Shown piece by piece: positions 35,830 to 45,076 of a stretch of DNA of 64,000 bases; positions within the stretch are counted from its first letter, which is position 1, and the number at the start of each line of letters is the position of its first letter. Made by a program: the position numbers and the translations under genes. The notes beneath the pieces are model-generated. The model ran no database searches and had not been told where the DNA came from. It worked only from the letters and a program-made list of their open reading frames with translations. This DNA comes from Vineibacter terrae (GTDB lineage: Bacteria; Pseudomonadota; Alphaproteobacteria; Reyranellales; Reyranellaceae): contig NZ_VDUZ01000036.1 of assembly GCF_008039615.1 (NCBI RefSeq), positions 35,700-99,699 on the forward strand. Direction: 5' to 3'.

Positions 35830-37407
35830 TTATTTCTTGGTGACGTTCCAGAACACGGGGACGGCGCCCACCAGGTTGCCGTCGACGTTCGAGCGTCGGG
35901 CCAGCGGCTGGTACCACTGGCCCAGATGCGCATGGGTCGGGTACTCCACCCAGCGCTTCTGCACGGCTTCGGCGATCGCCTTCTGCTTGACAGGGTCGCT
36001 TTCACGCGAGAACTGGTCGCGCAGCTTCTCCAGCTGCTCGTCGCAGGGCCAGCCGAACATCGCCTTGTCGCACGAGGCGTTGAGGAAGCCGGCCATCACC
36101 GGATTGAGGATGTCGGCTGCCACCCACGAGGTGAGGAAGGCATGCCAGCCGCCGGCATTGGGCGGGTCCTTCTTGGAGCGGCGTGCCACCAGCGTCTGCC
36201 AGTCCATCGACTGCATGTCGACCTTGAAGCCGGCCTTCTCGAGCTGGACCTTGGCGACCGGCGCAAGGTTGGTCAGCACCTGCAGGTCGGTCGACTGCAT
36301 CAGCACGATGGGCGTGCCGTCGTAGCCGGCCTCCTTCAGGAGCTGCTGCGCCTTGGCGGCATCGCCGTTGAGCACGCCGTCCATGCCGGCGGTGGTCTCC
36401 AGCGGCGTGCCGCAGATGAACATCGCCTTGCAGACCTTGTACCACTGCTTGTCGCCGACCACAGCCTGCAGGAACGGCTCCTGGCTCAGCGCCACGAGCG
36501 CTGCGGTGCGGATCTTGGGATTGTCGAACGGCTTGTGCAGGGTGTTGAAGCGCATCGTGAACTGGTTGCCGGTCGGGTTCCAGTTGAACAGGTTGATGCT
36601 CTTCTCGGCGGCCAGGATCGGCAGCAGATCATGGCCCGGCGATTCGATCATGTCGATCTCGCCGCTGATCAACGCGTTCACCTGGGTCTGCACGTCGGCG
36701 ATCCAGACCCATTCGACCCGGTCGAGCTTCACCACCTTGCCGCCGGCCAGCCCCGAAGGGGGCTCGCTGCGCGGCTTGTATTTGGCGTTCTTGACGTAGA
36801 CCACCTTCTCGCCCGGCTTCCATTCGTCGGCCTTGAAGATGAAGGGGCCGGAGCCGATCACGTCGGTCGGCTTGATCTGCGTGTTGGGATCGGTCTCGGC
36901 GACGCGCTTGGGCATCATGAAGGGCACGTTCGACGACGGCTTGCCCAGCGACTGCAGCACCAGCCCGTACGGTTCCTTCAGCACCAGCTGGAAGGTCTTG
37001 GCGTCGACGACCTTGAGCTCCTTGGTGGTGCCCATGAGCTTCTGGCCCATCGAGTCCTTGGCGCCCCAGCGCTTGATCGAGGCGACACAATCCTCGGCCG
37101 TGACGGGCGTGCCGTCATGCCATTCCAGGCCGTCGCGCAAGGTGAACGTGTAGGTCAGCTTGTCGGCCGACACGTCCCACTTGTCGACCATCTGCGGCTT
37201 GACCTCGAACTTCTCATCCATGGCGAACAGCGTGTCCCAGACGAGATAGCCGTGATTGCGCACGATGTAGGCCGTGGTCCAGATCGGATCGAGGATCTTC
37301 AGATCCGAATGCATCACCACGCGCAGAGTCTGCGCTGACGCTGGCGGCGCCATCGCTATCGCACCGGCCACCAGAGCCGCACCGACCAAACGCTTCCACA
37401 AAGACAT
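35830..37407 (-). CDS. ABC substrate-binding protein, peptide/nickel family (SBP_bac_5), paralogue 2
   Basis: 525 residues from ATG 37407; ATG 37413 directly abuts the AGGGGG ribosome site, which has proper spacing only to 37407. Signal peptide ends near PPASAQ. Same family and architecture as the next gene, with TYTFTLRDGLEWHDGTPVTA, the same SSNVPFMMPKRVAE and CKAMFICGTPL. First gene of the five-gene importer operon. Divergence is spread over the whole length, so this is an old or selected duplication, perhaps giving different ligand ranges. Confidence 0.93.
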   Translation of the reverse strand: MSLWKRLVGAALVAGAIAMAPPASAQTLRVVMHSDLKILDPIWTTAYIVRNHGYLVWDTLFAMDEKFEVKPQMVDKWDVSADKLTYTFTLRDGLEWHDGTPVTAEDCVASIKRWGAKDSMGQKLMGTTKELKVVDAKTFQLVLKEPYGLVLQSLGKPSSNVPFMMPKRVAETDPNTQIKPTDVIGSGPFIFKADEWKPGEKVVYVKNAKYKPRSEPPSGLAGGKVVKLDRVEWVWIADVQTQVNALISGEIDMIESPGHDLLPILAAEKSINLFNWNPTGNQFTMRFNTLHKPFDNPKIRTAALVALSQEPFLQAVVGDKQWYKVCKAMFICGTPLETTAGMDGVLNGDAAKAQQLLKEAGYDGTPIVLMQSTDLQVLTNLAPVAKVQLEKAGFKVDMQSMDWQTLVARRSKKDPPNAGGWHAFLTSWVAADILNPVMAGFLNASCDKAMFGWPCDEQLEKLRDQFSRESDPVKQKAIAEAVQKRWVEYPTHAHLGQWYQPLARRSNVDGNLVGAVPVFWNVTKK

Positions 37408-37454
37408 GAGCATCCCCCTAGTCAGTCATTGATTGCACACACACGATTTATCCC

Positions 37455-37482
37455 ACCCTAGCACCCCAACCGGCGCTGACAA
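37455..37482 (-). promoter_or_regulatory. Candidate promoter of the ABC importer operon
   Basis: On the minus strand TTGTCA (37482-37477), a 16-base spacer and TAGGGT (37460-37455), 47 bases before the first binding-protein start. The extended -10 reads TGCTAGGGT. Confidence 0.45.
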
Positions 37483-37532
37483 GGCCGAAGCGCAGCCATC
37501 ACCTCCATGCACGGTCTGTACCAATGGCTGCG

Positions 37533-38360
37533 TCAGCTGTGCCGGCGCTCACCGGCCTGAAATCGCGGCGGTCGCTTCTCGACGAAGGCGCGCACCGCTT
37601 CCTTGTGATCCTCTGTGCGCATGCAGCGCACCAGGCGCTCCGCCTCGCGCTCGATCGCGGTTGCATGATCGATGTGAAGCGCCTCATCGAGATTGTCCTT
37701 GATGCTGTGCAGCGCAGCGCGCGGCCCCTGGGCCAGCGACCGTGCAAAGGCGAAGGCTTCTTCCCGCAGCCTGTCGTTCGGCACGACGCGGTTCACCAGG
37801 CCGATGCGCTCGCAGCGGCCGGCATCGACGCGCTCGGCGGTGAGCATCAGCTCGCGCGCTCGCGTCGGGCCGACGGTGCGCGTCAGCAGCCACGCAATGC
37901 CGTAGTCGCCTGATAGGCCGATCTTTGCGTAGCCGGTGCTGACGACGGCCGAAGCGGCTGCGATGCGGATGTCGCAGGCCAGCGCGATGGCGAGGCCGGC
38001 GCCGGCGGCGGCGCCCGGCAATGCGGCGATGGTCGGCTTGCGCAGGCCGACCAGGGCGCCCGTGACCGCCGCATGCTGCCATTTCAGCTCGGCGACCCGT
38101 TCCTCGACACTCATGTCCTTCTTGGCGCTGCGATCACCCATGCCCTTGACGTCGCCGCCGCTGCAGAAGGCAGAGCCGGCGCCGGTGATCAGCAGGGCGC
38201 CGACCTCGGGATCGGCGCCGCGCTCCTTGATCTGCGCGCGCAGCGCCGGCCGCATCTGGTCCGACAGCGCATTGCGTGCCTCCGGTCGGTTGAGCGTGAT
38301 CACCGCCACGCCGTCTTTGATCGTGCAGAGAAGCTCGGTCGTCCCGGTATCGATATCCAT
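37533..38360 (-). CDS. Enoyl-CoA hydratase/isomerase family protein
   Basis: 275 residues from the ATG at 38360, with GGGAGAGAG upstream. Crotonase superfamily: VAVITLNRPEARNALSDQM at the N-terminus, oxyanion-hole motifs GAGSAFCSGGDVKGMG and AAPGAAAGAGLAIALACD-like LPGAAAGAGLAIALACDI, and the YAKIGLSGDYG segment. The Glu of strict hydratases around the second motif is not clearly placed, so isomerase or other crotonase chemistry is possible. It lies 19 bases after the luciferase-like gene and probably shares its transcript. Confidence 0.87.
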   Translation of the reverse strand: MDIDTGTTELLCTIKDGVAVITLNRPEARNALSDQMRPALRAQIKERGADPEVGALLITGAGSAFCSGGDVKGMGDRSAKKDMSVEERVAELKWQHAAVTGALVGLRKPTIAALPGAAAGAGLAIALACDIRIAAASAVVSTGYAKIGLSGDYGIAWLLTRTVGPTRARELMLTAERVDAGRCERIGLVNRVVPNDRLREEAFAFARSLAQGPRAALHSIKDNLDEALHIDHATAIEREAERLVRCMRTEDHKEAVRAFVEKRPPRFQAGERRHS

Positions 38361-38379
38361 GATCACTCTCTCCCAAACG

Positions 38380-39684
38380 CTACTGCGCAGCCTCAACCTT
38401 CCTGGATGGATCCTGCAGGGGCACGTTGATGTCGCCGCGGCCGAAATCGGCGACCTTGCCGTCCTGCGATATCTCCGCCTGCTGGCTGGTGGCCACGACC
38501 TGGCGGCCCAGCGCCATGTAGGTCGGCACCTCGTCGTCGGTGAGCGCGCGCATCTTCTGCTTGCGCGCCATGGCCTGCTCGAGATAGGGCGCCAGCATCT
38601 CGAGCTTCCGGGCCTCGCGCTCGGCCGCCCGCTCCTTGAATTCCGGCATGATGTCGCGGCCGAACAGCTCCAGCGACTCGCAGATATGGTCGTGGCGGTT
38701 GTTGCCGCCCTGCTGGACGAAGCAGACCTGATCGACGCCGGCCTCGGCGAAGCCGCGCAGATGCCGCCGCACCTCGTCGGGCGTGCCGATGCCGCGCGCT
38801 TCGTTGGTGGGCATCATGCCGCGTGCGGCCTGGTACTTCTGCCACACGTCGGTGCGGCCCGGCTTGTGCTCACCGAAGATATAGAAATGGCCCAGCGCGA
38901 AGCCGAAGAACATGAAGCCGTCGAGCCCGCGCTTCAGCGCCTCGTCCTTGTCGGGATGGACCGAGAAGCCGCTGACCATGCAGATGTTCGGGTTGATGCT
39001 GTGCCCGATCGGCACGCACTCGGTCTTGAGGATGCGGTAGTAGTCGTCGACCCAGTGCCTAGCCTCGGCCGGATCGACAAAGGCGAAGGTCAGCGCGCCG
39101 ATGCCGCAGCGCGCCGCCAGATGGATGGTCTCGCGCTTGGAGCAGGCGATCCAGATCGGCGGGTGCGGCCGCTGCACCGGCTTGGGCACGACATTGCGGC
39201 AGGGCATCGAGAAGTACTTGCCCTCGAAGCCGGGATACGGGCTCATCACCATCATGTTGGCGGTCTGCTCGACCGCCTCGGCCCACATCGCGCGCTTCTC
39301 CTCGACCGGCACGCGGAAGCCGCCCAGCTCCATCAGCGACGAGGATTCGCCCGTGCCCCAGTCGACCCGGCCGTTGGAGACGATGTCCAGCGTGGCGATG
39401 CGCTCGGCGACCCGCGCCGGATGGTTGTAGCCGGGCGGCGACAGGCAGATGCCGTGGCCCAGGCGGATGTTCCTGGTGCGCTGCGAGCAGGCGGCCAGGA
39501 ACACTTCCGGTGCCGAGGAGTGCGAGTACTCCTCGAGGAAATGGTGCTCGACCTCCCAGGCGTAGTCGATGCCCAGGCGGTCGGCGAGCTCGACCTGCTC
39601 CAGCGCCTCGTGGAACAGCTTCTGCTCGGCCCCGTCGGTCCATGGCTTGGGCAGCTGGTGCTCGTAGAAGATCCCGAACTTCAT
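38380..39684 (-). CDS. LLM class flavin-dependent monooxygenase (luciferase-like)
   Basis: 434 residues; longer than typical luciferase-like proteins by a C-terminal extension of about 60 residues. The N-terminus MKFGIFYEHQLPKPW and IRLGHGICLSPPGYNHPARV are family motifs; RVDWGTGESSS is in the flavin region. The start has AAGGAAT upstream. Such enzymes oxidise organic substrates with reduced FMN; with the adjacent enoyl-CoA hydratase a degradative pathway is plausible but unproved. Confidence 0.87.
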   Translation of the reverse strand: MKFGIFYEHQLPKPWTDGAEQKLFHEALEQVELADRLGIDYAWEVEHHFLEEYSHSSAPEVFLAACSQRTRNIRLGHGICLSPPGYNHPARVAERIATLDIVSNGRVDWGTGESSSLMELGGFRVPVEEKRAMWAEAVEQTANMMVMSPYPGFEGKYFSMPCRNVVPKPVQRPHPPIWIACSKRETIHLAARCGIGALTFAFVDPAEARHWVDDYYRILKTECVPIGHSINPNICMVSGFSVHPDKDEALKRGLDGFMFFGFALGHFYIFGEHKPGRTDVWQKYQAARGMMPTNEARGIGTPDEVRRHLRGFAEAGVDQVCFVQQGGNNRHDHICESLELFGRDIMPEFKERAAEREARKLEMLAPYLEQAMARKQKMRALTDDEVPTYMALGRQVVATSQQAEISQDGKVADFGRGDINVPLQDPSRKVEAAQ

Positions 39685-39772
39685 CGCCGCATTCCTTCCC
39701 TTGGCAGGATCCTTTGGCGGCGAGCCTATCAGCGCATGACGGGAGCGTCACCGTTGCCGGGCGCAGACGGTG

Positions 39773-40741
39773 TCATGCCGCGAAACCGGCACGATAGGCG
39801 CGCGGCGACACACCGAGATGGCGATGGAAGGTGCGGCGCAGCCGGTCGGGATCGCCGAAGCCGGAGGCATGGGCCACGATGCCGATCCGGGTTTCGGCGC
39901 CTTCGAGCTGGCGGCGTGCCGCCTCCAGCCGCAGCCGTGCCACGGCCTTGGCTGGCGTCACGCCGGTCTTGGCGCGGTAGACCCGTGCGAAATGGCGCGC
40001 GCTCATGCCGGCGCGCGCCGCCAGCGCCTCAACCGACAGGTCGGCATCGAGGTTGGCGGCGATCCATTGGTGCAGCGCATCGAACGTGCCGTCGTCGGCG
40101 CTCTGGGCGCGCAAGGTCTCGCTGAACTGCGACTGGCCGCCGGGGCGGCGGGCGTAGACCACCAGGTGCCGCGCGACGCGCATCGCCAGCGCCCGGCCGA
40201 GGTCCTCTTCGATCAGCGCCAGCGCCAGGTCGATGCCGGCGGTGACGCCGGCCGAGGTGAAGAGCTTGCCGTCGCGGATGAAGATGGCGTCGGCATCGAC
40301 ACGCACCTGCGGGAAGCGTTCCGCCAGCCGGCGGCACTCGCGCCAATGCGTCGTCGCTGCCCGTCCGTCCAGCAGGCCGGCGGCGGCGACCAGGAAGGCG
40401 CCGGTGCAGACCGAGCCGGCCCGGCGTGCCGCCGTCGCGCGCCGCCGCACCCAGTCGACATGCCGGGGATCGCGGGATGCGTCGTGCACACCGGGGCCGC
40501 CGGGCACGACGAGCGTGTCGGCCATCAGGCGGGCCGCCTGCTGGAACGACACGGTCTGGATGTGCAGGCCGGATGAGCTCGCCACCAGGCCGCCGTCGCG
40601 CGACACCACGACCGGCCGATAGGCGGCCACGCCGCTGAGCTCCGAAGCCGTCGCGAAGCTCTGCAGGGGCCCGGTAACGTCGAGCAGCTGGAAGCGGTCG
40701 AAGGCGAGGAAGGCGATGGTGCGCTGCGGCTTGTGGCCCAT
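39773..40741 (-). CDS. GlxA-type transcriptional regulator (DJ-1/PfpI domain plus AraC HTH)
   Basis: 322 residues. The N-terminal DJ-1/PfpI-like domain (about 8-190) starts RTIAFLAFDRFQLLDVTGPL and keeps a Cys in GSVCTGAFLVAAAGLL. The C-terminal AraC domain (about 215-320) carries two helix-turn-helix units, AARAGMSARHFARVYRAKTG and HASGFGDPDRLRRTFHRHLG. Regulators of this class often control an adjacent DJ-1 enzyme; here one is divergent 96 bases away, making it the obvious target. Confidence 0.9.
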   Translation of the reverse strand: MGHKPQRTIAFLAFDRFQLLDVTGPLQSFATASELSGVAAYRPVVVSRDGGLVASSSGLHIQTVSFQQAARLMADTLVVPGGPGVHDASRDPRHVDWVRRRATAARRAGSVCTGAFLVAAAGLLDGRAATTHWRECRRLAERFPQVRVDADAIFIRDGKLFTSAGVTAGIDLALALIEEDLGRALAMRVARHLVVYARRPGGQSQFSETLRAQSADDGTFDALHQWIAANLDADLSVEALAARAGMSARHFARVYRAKTGVTPAKAVARLRLEAARRQLEGAETRIGIVAHASGFGDPDRLRRTFHRHLGVSPRAYRAGFAA

Positions 40742-40837
40742 GGACGCCTCTGGCAGGAATTGCCGGGACTATGTCATTCCCGCCACTGCATGTCAGGCCT
40801 ATCCTTCGCCCGCTTGCGCCGTTCCAGGAGGGTGATC

Positions 40838-41539
40838 ATGGCCGCCACGCCGTTTCGGGTCGGGTTCCTGCTGTTCCCCGACATCACGCAGCTCGACATG
40901 ACCGGGCCGTACGAGGTGCTGACCAAGCTGCCCGGCGCCGAGGTCCACCTGGTGTGGAAGAACCGCGAGGCGGTGCGGGCCGCCGGCGGCATGCAGATCG
41001 TGCCGACCATCACCTATGCCGACTGCCCGCAGCTGGATCTGGTCTGCGTGCCCGGCGGCGCCGGCATGAACGCGCTGCTGGAGGACGAGGAGACGCTGTC
41101 GTTCCTGCGCCGCCAGGCCGCCGGCGCCCGCTACGTGACGTCGGTGTGCACCGGCTCCCTGGTGCTGGGCGCCGCCGGGCTGCTGCAGGGCAAGCGCGCC
41201 GCGACACACTGGATGTCGATGGACATGCTGAAGGCCTTCGGCGCGATTCCCGTGCCCGAGCGGGTCGTGGTCGACGGCAACACCATCACCGGCGGCGGCG
41301 TCACGGCCGGCATCGATTTCGGCCTGACCGTGGCGGCCCAGGTCGCCGGGCCGGAGGCGGCCAAGGCGATCCAGCTGGGCATCGAGTACGACCCACAGCC
41401 GCCCTTCGATGCCGGCTCGCCGACGGGGGCCGGCGCGGCGCTGACCGAGATGGTCACGCAGGCGGCGGCGTCGCGCCAGGCCGAGCGCGCGGCGGCCGTG
41501 GCCCGGGCCGCGGCGCGCCTGGCTAAGCCCGCCGCGTGA
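40838..41539 (+). CDS. DJ-1/PfpI family protein, isonitrile hydratase-like
   Basis: 233 residues from ATG 40838 with a good site (CAGGAGGGTG). The fold covers nearly all of it: FRVGFLLFPDITQLDMTGPY, CVPGGAGMNALL, nucleophile Cys104 in SVCTGSLVLGAAGLL, and GGGVTAGIDFGLTVAA. The pattern is that of isonitrile hydratase, which turns isonitriles into N-formamides, though other activities occur in the family. Its 3' end overlaps the convergent methyltransferase by 17 bases. Confidence 0.85.
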   Translation: MAATPFRVGFLLFPDITQLDMTGPYEVLTKLPGAEVHLVWKNREAVRAAGGMQIVPTITYADCPQLDLVCVPGGAGMNALLEDEETLSFLRRQAAGARYVTSVCTGSLVLGAAGLLQGKRAATHWMSMDMLKAFGAIPVPERVVVDGNTITGGGVTAGIDFGLTVAAQVAGPEAAKAIQLGIEYDPQPPFDAGSPTGAGAALTEMVTQAAASRQAERAAAVARAAARLAKPAA

Positions 41540-42137
41540 AGCGCCACACCACCGCGGGCGGCAGGTTGGACCACACCCGCCGGCCGCGGGTGGCGTCCAG
41601 CTGCAGGCGCCGCAGCAGCTCGGGCGGCACCGGCGAGGTCGGGCCATAGGTGAACTGCACCAGCGCACCGCCCGGCGGCAGCACCGCCACGGCGCCGGTG
41701 ACGATCGCCTCGACCACCGGCGCCGGCATGGCCAGCAGCGGCAGGCCCGAGACGACGGCGCCGACCGGCGCTACGCTGTGGGCGGCCAGCAGCTCGGGCA
41801 GGCGCGCAGCATCGCCGTTCAGCAGGCGCAGCGACGGGAAGGCGTGCTTGAGGTGCGCATGCAGCTCGGTGTCGAGCTCGACCGGCACCAGCAGCCGGTC
41901 GGGCAGGCCGGCGGCCAGCAGGGCGCGCGTGATGCTGCCGGTGCCGGCGCCGAGCTCGATCACGACGTGATCGGCAGGCAGGCCGGCGAGGGCGGCGCGC
42001 GCCATGGCGCGGCCCAGCGCCTGGCTGCTGGGCGTGACGCTGCCCATGCTCAGCGGGCGGCGCAGCCAGCGCTTCAGGAACACCGCGCGATCGCGCGTCG
42101 TGGTCGCCGGCATGGGGCGGCCGTCATTCGTCGTCAT
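41523..42137 (-). CDS. Class I methyltransferase, phospholipid N-methyltransferase-like
   Basis: 204 residues from the ATG at 42137. Begins FLKRWLRRPLSMGSVTPSS, the N-terminal pattern of PmtA-like and related rRNA adenine dimethylase-fold enzymes; motif I is VIELGAGTGSITRALL, followed by NGDAARLPELL and VVSGLPLLAMP in the substrate region. PmtA enzymes convert phosphatidylethanolamine toward phosphatidylcholine; exact substrate is inferred. Lies 17 bases after the glucan synthase-like stop on the same strand. Confidence 0.8.
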   Translation of the reverse strand: MTTNDGRPMPATTTRDRAVFLKRWLRRPLSMGSVTPSSQALGRAMARAALAGLPADHVVIELGAGTGSITRALLAAGLPDRLLVPVELDTELHAHLKHAFPSLRLLNGDAARLPELLAAHSVAPVGAVVSGLPLLAMPAPVVEAIVTGAVAVLPPGGALVQFTYGPTSPVPPELLRRLQLDATRGRRVWSNLPPAVVWRFTRRA

Positions 42138-42154
42138 GCGACAGCGGCCCGGCG

Positions 42155-45076
42155 TCAATCGCCGGCGGCCAGCGGCACGGTGGCCTCGGCCGCCACCGGC
42201 TGGGCCGGCGCCGGGATCACCAGGGCGCGGGACTGGCGCATCTGCTCGAGCGCGTTGACCAGCGACACGTACAGCGCTGCGACATAGGGCAGCGACTGCA
42301 CCACCAGCAGCACGGCCCATAGCCGTGCCTCGGGATCGATGGTGCCCTTGCCGAGCCAGACGCCGATGGCCGCCAGCCACAAGGCGACGGCGATCAGCGC
42401 CTCGTCGCGCGCCATGGCCACGGCGCGGCCCAGCGTCGCGCGCGAGTCCATCTTGGGCGTGCGGATGAACGGCAGCTTGCTGGTCAGCAGGCCGTAGATC
42501 ACCGCCCGGCCCACCGTATAGGTCAGCGACAGGCCGGCGAAGGCCGCCCCGATGCTCTGGCGCAGGCTGCAGTTCACGCGCGCGCCATAGAGGGCGAAGG
42601 AGTAGACCAGCTTGAAGACGAACAGCGCCAGCGTCGGCACCACGAAGGATTCCGGCGGCAGCGGCAGGGTGCCCCAGTCCTTGGCGGCCATCATCGGCGA
42701 CAGCGCGTTGCCGACCAAGCCTTCGGCGCCGACCAGCGAGGCGAGCCAGGTGAGCGCCGCGCCCAGCGGCGCCAGCGGTGGCACGATCGGCACCAGCGCG
42801 CCGAAGGCCCAGACCAGCCCGGCCAGGGTGAAGACGACGTTGAGCGCGTCGGCGAACCACGGCAGCCAGCCGGTGGCGAAGTGGTACTTCTGCCACAAGG
42901 TCAGCTTGGTGCCGTTGCTGACGAGGCTGCGCCAGTGGCCCTTGAGGATCTGCATGGCGCCATAGGCCCAGCGGAAGCGCTGCTTCTTGTAGCCGGAGAA
43001 GTTGTCGGGCGTGAGCCCCTGGCCGAAGCGCTCGCGGCTGTAGGCGGCGGAGTAGCCGCGCTCCATCGAGCGCAGGCCGAACTCGGTGTCCTCGGTGATG
43101 CACCAGGTGGCCCAGCCGTCGAGCTCCTCCATCAGGCTGCGGCGCACCAGCGTCATGGTGCCGTGCTGGATCAGCGCGTCATACTCGTTGCGCAGGCACA
43201 TGCCGATGTCGAAGAAGCCGGCGTACTCCCACTGCAGCATCTCCTTGAAGCGGTCGTCACGCCAGTCGCGATGGTCCTGCGGCGCCTGCACGTAGCCGAT
43301 CCGGGGGTCGTCGAACTGCGGCACCAGCGCCTTCAGCCAGTCCTTGCGCACGACATAGTCGCTATCGATCACGCCGATGATCTCGGCGTCGGGCGCCGTC
43401 TCCTTCAGCACGTGGTTGAGCGCGCCGGCCTTGAAGCCCTTCATCACGTCGAAGTGGAAGAAGCGGAAGTGCGGCCCGAGCTGCTGGCAATGCTCCTCGA
43501 CCGGACGCCACACCGCCGGGTCGCGGGTGTTGTTGTCGATGACGATGACCTCGAGGTTCGGGTAGTCCAGCGCCGCCAGCGAATCGAGCGTCTCCTTCAC
43601 CATGGCCGGCGGCTCGTTGCAGATCGCCAGGTGCAGCGACACCTTGGGCCAGCGCCGGATCGCGGGCAGCGACGCCAGCACGTCCCTGGCCGGCGGGATG
43701 GCGCGCACCCAGCGCCGGCGCCAGATCGTGTCGGCCAGCTCCAGCGCCTGCGCCAGCACCATCGCCAGGCTGGCCAGCAGGAACGCCATCAGCAGCAGCC
43801 AGCCCAGCACCTGGTACCAGACCATGTAGGTGCCGGCGGCGACGTAGCCGGCATAAACCATGCCGGCCCCGGCCAGCGCCACGACGCCGCCGAAGGCGAC
43901 CTGGCCGGCGAAGCGGATGTTGCGCATGGTCCACAGGAACAGGCCGAACACCGGCAGCGCCAGCGCCAGGGTCCACAGCGCCAGCTTCCACCAGGCGCCG
44001 AACACTGTGACCGGTCCGGTCCAGTCGAACTTCTGCTGCCGGTCGGCGTCCCACAGGCCCCAGTAGCCGCCCGCCATACCCTCAAGGTCGCGCGATTTCC
44101 ACGGCTGGTCGAAGGCCTCGATCACGAAGTGGTCGATCTTCTGCTCGCGCAGCCAGGCGACGGCGTTGCGCACCTGGCGCGCCTGCTCGGCGGGCGAGGC
44201 GGTCTTGACGCCGGTGCCGCCCTGGTCGTGGCCGATGCGCGAGGCGCCGTGCGAGGGCCAGCCGACCTCGGTGACGACGATGTTCTTGTTCGGATAGCTC
44301 TCGCGCAGCTTGCCGATCTTGTCCTTGAGGTAGGCCATGGGGCCGTCCTTGCCGGCGCCCTCGTCCCAGTAGGGCAGGATGTGGACGGCGATGTAGTCGA
44401 CCTCGCGCACCAGCTCGGGGTGGTCGAGCCAGACGTGCCACGGCTCGGCGGTCGACACCGGCACCTTCACGTTCTTCTTCACCTGGCGGATGTACTCGAT
44501 CAGCCGCTTGGTCGAGATCTCGCCGCGCAGCACCGTCTCGTTGCCCACCAGCACGCGCTCGACATTGGGGTTGGCGTTGGCGATGCGGATCAGGGCCGCG
44601 ATCTCGCGATCGGTCAGGCGCTGGTAGAACTCGAGCCGGCCGCGCTGGTCGTTGGTGACGCCGACATGGTCGTAGACCCAGCTGCCGGCCACCACCTTCA
44701 GCCCGTACTGGTCGGCGATCTTGGGCACCTCCTCGATGCCGTCGAGCGCCGAGTAGGTGCGCACGTAGCGCACGCGGCCGGCCAGCGTGCGCATGTCGCG
44801 CTCGATCTGCTCGCGCCGCGGCCCGTGCTGCAGCACGGCCGCCTTGGCGCCGGCGTCGTCGGACAGCGCCGCGCGCTCCTTGGCGATGCCGAAGGCCATC
44901 GCGTCCTGGTCCTTGCCGTAGGGCGCGTAGGTGACGCCGTAGAGCTGCCCGTCCATCGGCGGCGGCTCGATGGCGTGGCTGAACAGGTTCCAGCCCAGGA
45001 AGGTGGCGGCGATGATGGCCAGCAGCGCCGCGAGCGCGCTGGTCCGGGACGCTGAATGTCGGTCGTCGGCACGCAT
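42155..45076 (-). CDS. GH17-GT2 fusion, NdvB-like beta-glucan synthase
   Basis: 973 residues from the ATG at 45076. One N-terminal transmembrane helix, then a GH17 beta-glucanase / glucanosyltransferase-like domain (about 45-320) with both catalytic glutamates, Glu180 in VGNET and Glu270 in TEVGWPS. Further helices lead to a family 2 glycosyltransferase domain (about 490-760) with DSD at 571-573 and QRFRW. About six more helices follow. Family knowledge: related fusions make cyclic or branched beta-1,3/1,6 periplasmic glucans. The GH17 part may cyclise or branch the chain outside the membrane. Confidence 0.87.
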   Translation of the reverse strand: MRADDRHSASRTSALAALLAIIAATFLGWNLFSHAIEPPPMDGQLYGVTYAPYGKDQDAMAFGIAKERAALSDDAGAKAAVLQHGPRREQIERDMRTLAGRVRYVRTYSALDGIEEVPKIADQYGLKVVAGSWVYDHVGVTNDQRGRLEFYQRLTDREIAALIRIANANPNVERVLVGNETVLRGEISTKRLIEYIRQVKKNVKVPVSTAEPWHVWLDHPELVREVDYIAVHILPYWDEGAGKDGPMAYLKDKIGKLRESYPNKNIVVTEVGWPSHGASRIGHDQGGTGVKTASPAEQARQVRNAVAWLREQKIDHFVIEAFDQPWKSRDLEGMAGGYWGLWDADRQQKFDWTGPVTVFGAWWKLALWTLALALPVFGLFLWTMRNIRFAGQVAFGGVVALAGAGMVYAGYVAAGTYMVWYQVLGWLLLMAFLLASLAMVLAQALELADTIWRRRWVRAIPPARDVLASLPAIRRWPKVSLHLAICNEPPAMVKETLDSLAALDYPNLEVIVIDNNTRDPAVWRPVEEHCQQLGPHFRFFHFDVMKGFKAGALNHVLKETAPDAEIIGVIDSDYVVRKDWLKALVPQFDDPRIGYVQAPQDHRDWRDDRFKEMLQWEYAGFFDIGMCLRNEYDALIQHGTMTLVRRSLMEELDGWATWCITEDTEFGLRSMERGYSAAYSRERFGQGLTPDNFSGYKKQRFRWAYGAMQILKGHWRSLVSNGTKLTLWQKYHFATGWLPWFADALNVVFTLAGLVWAFGALVPIVPPLAPLGAALTWLASLVGAEGLVGNALSPMMAAKDWGTLPLPPESFVVPTLALFVFKLVYSFALYGARVNCSLRQSIGAAFAGLSLTYTVGRAVIYGLLTSKLPFIRTPKMDSRATLGRAVAMARDEALIAVALWLAAIGVWLGKGTIDPEARLWAVLLVVQSLPYVAALYVSLVNALEQMRQSRALVIPAPAQPVAAEATVPLAAGD

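Noticed and set aside
42881..45055. 724-codon frame antisense to the glucan synthase-like gene
   Set aside because: Shadow frame; no motif, and catalytic residues of both GH17 and GT2 domains are read on the opposite strand.
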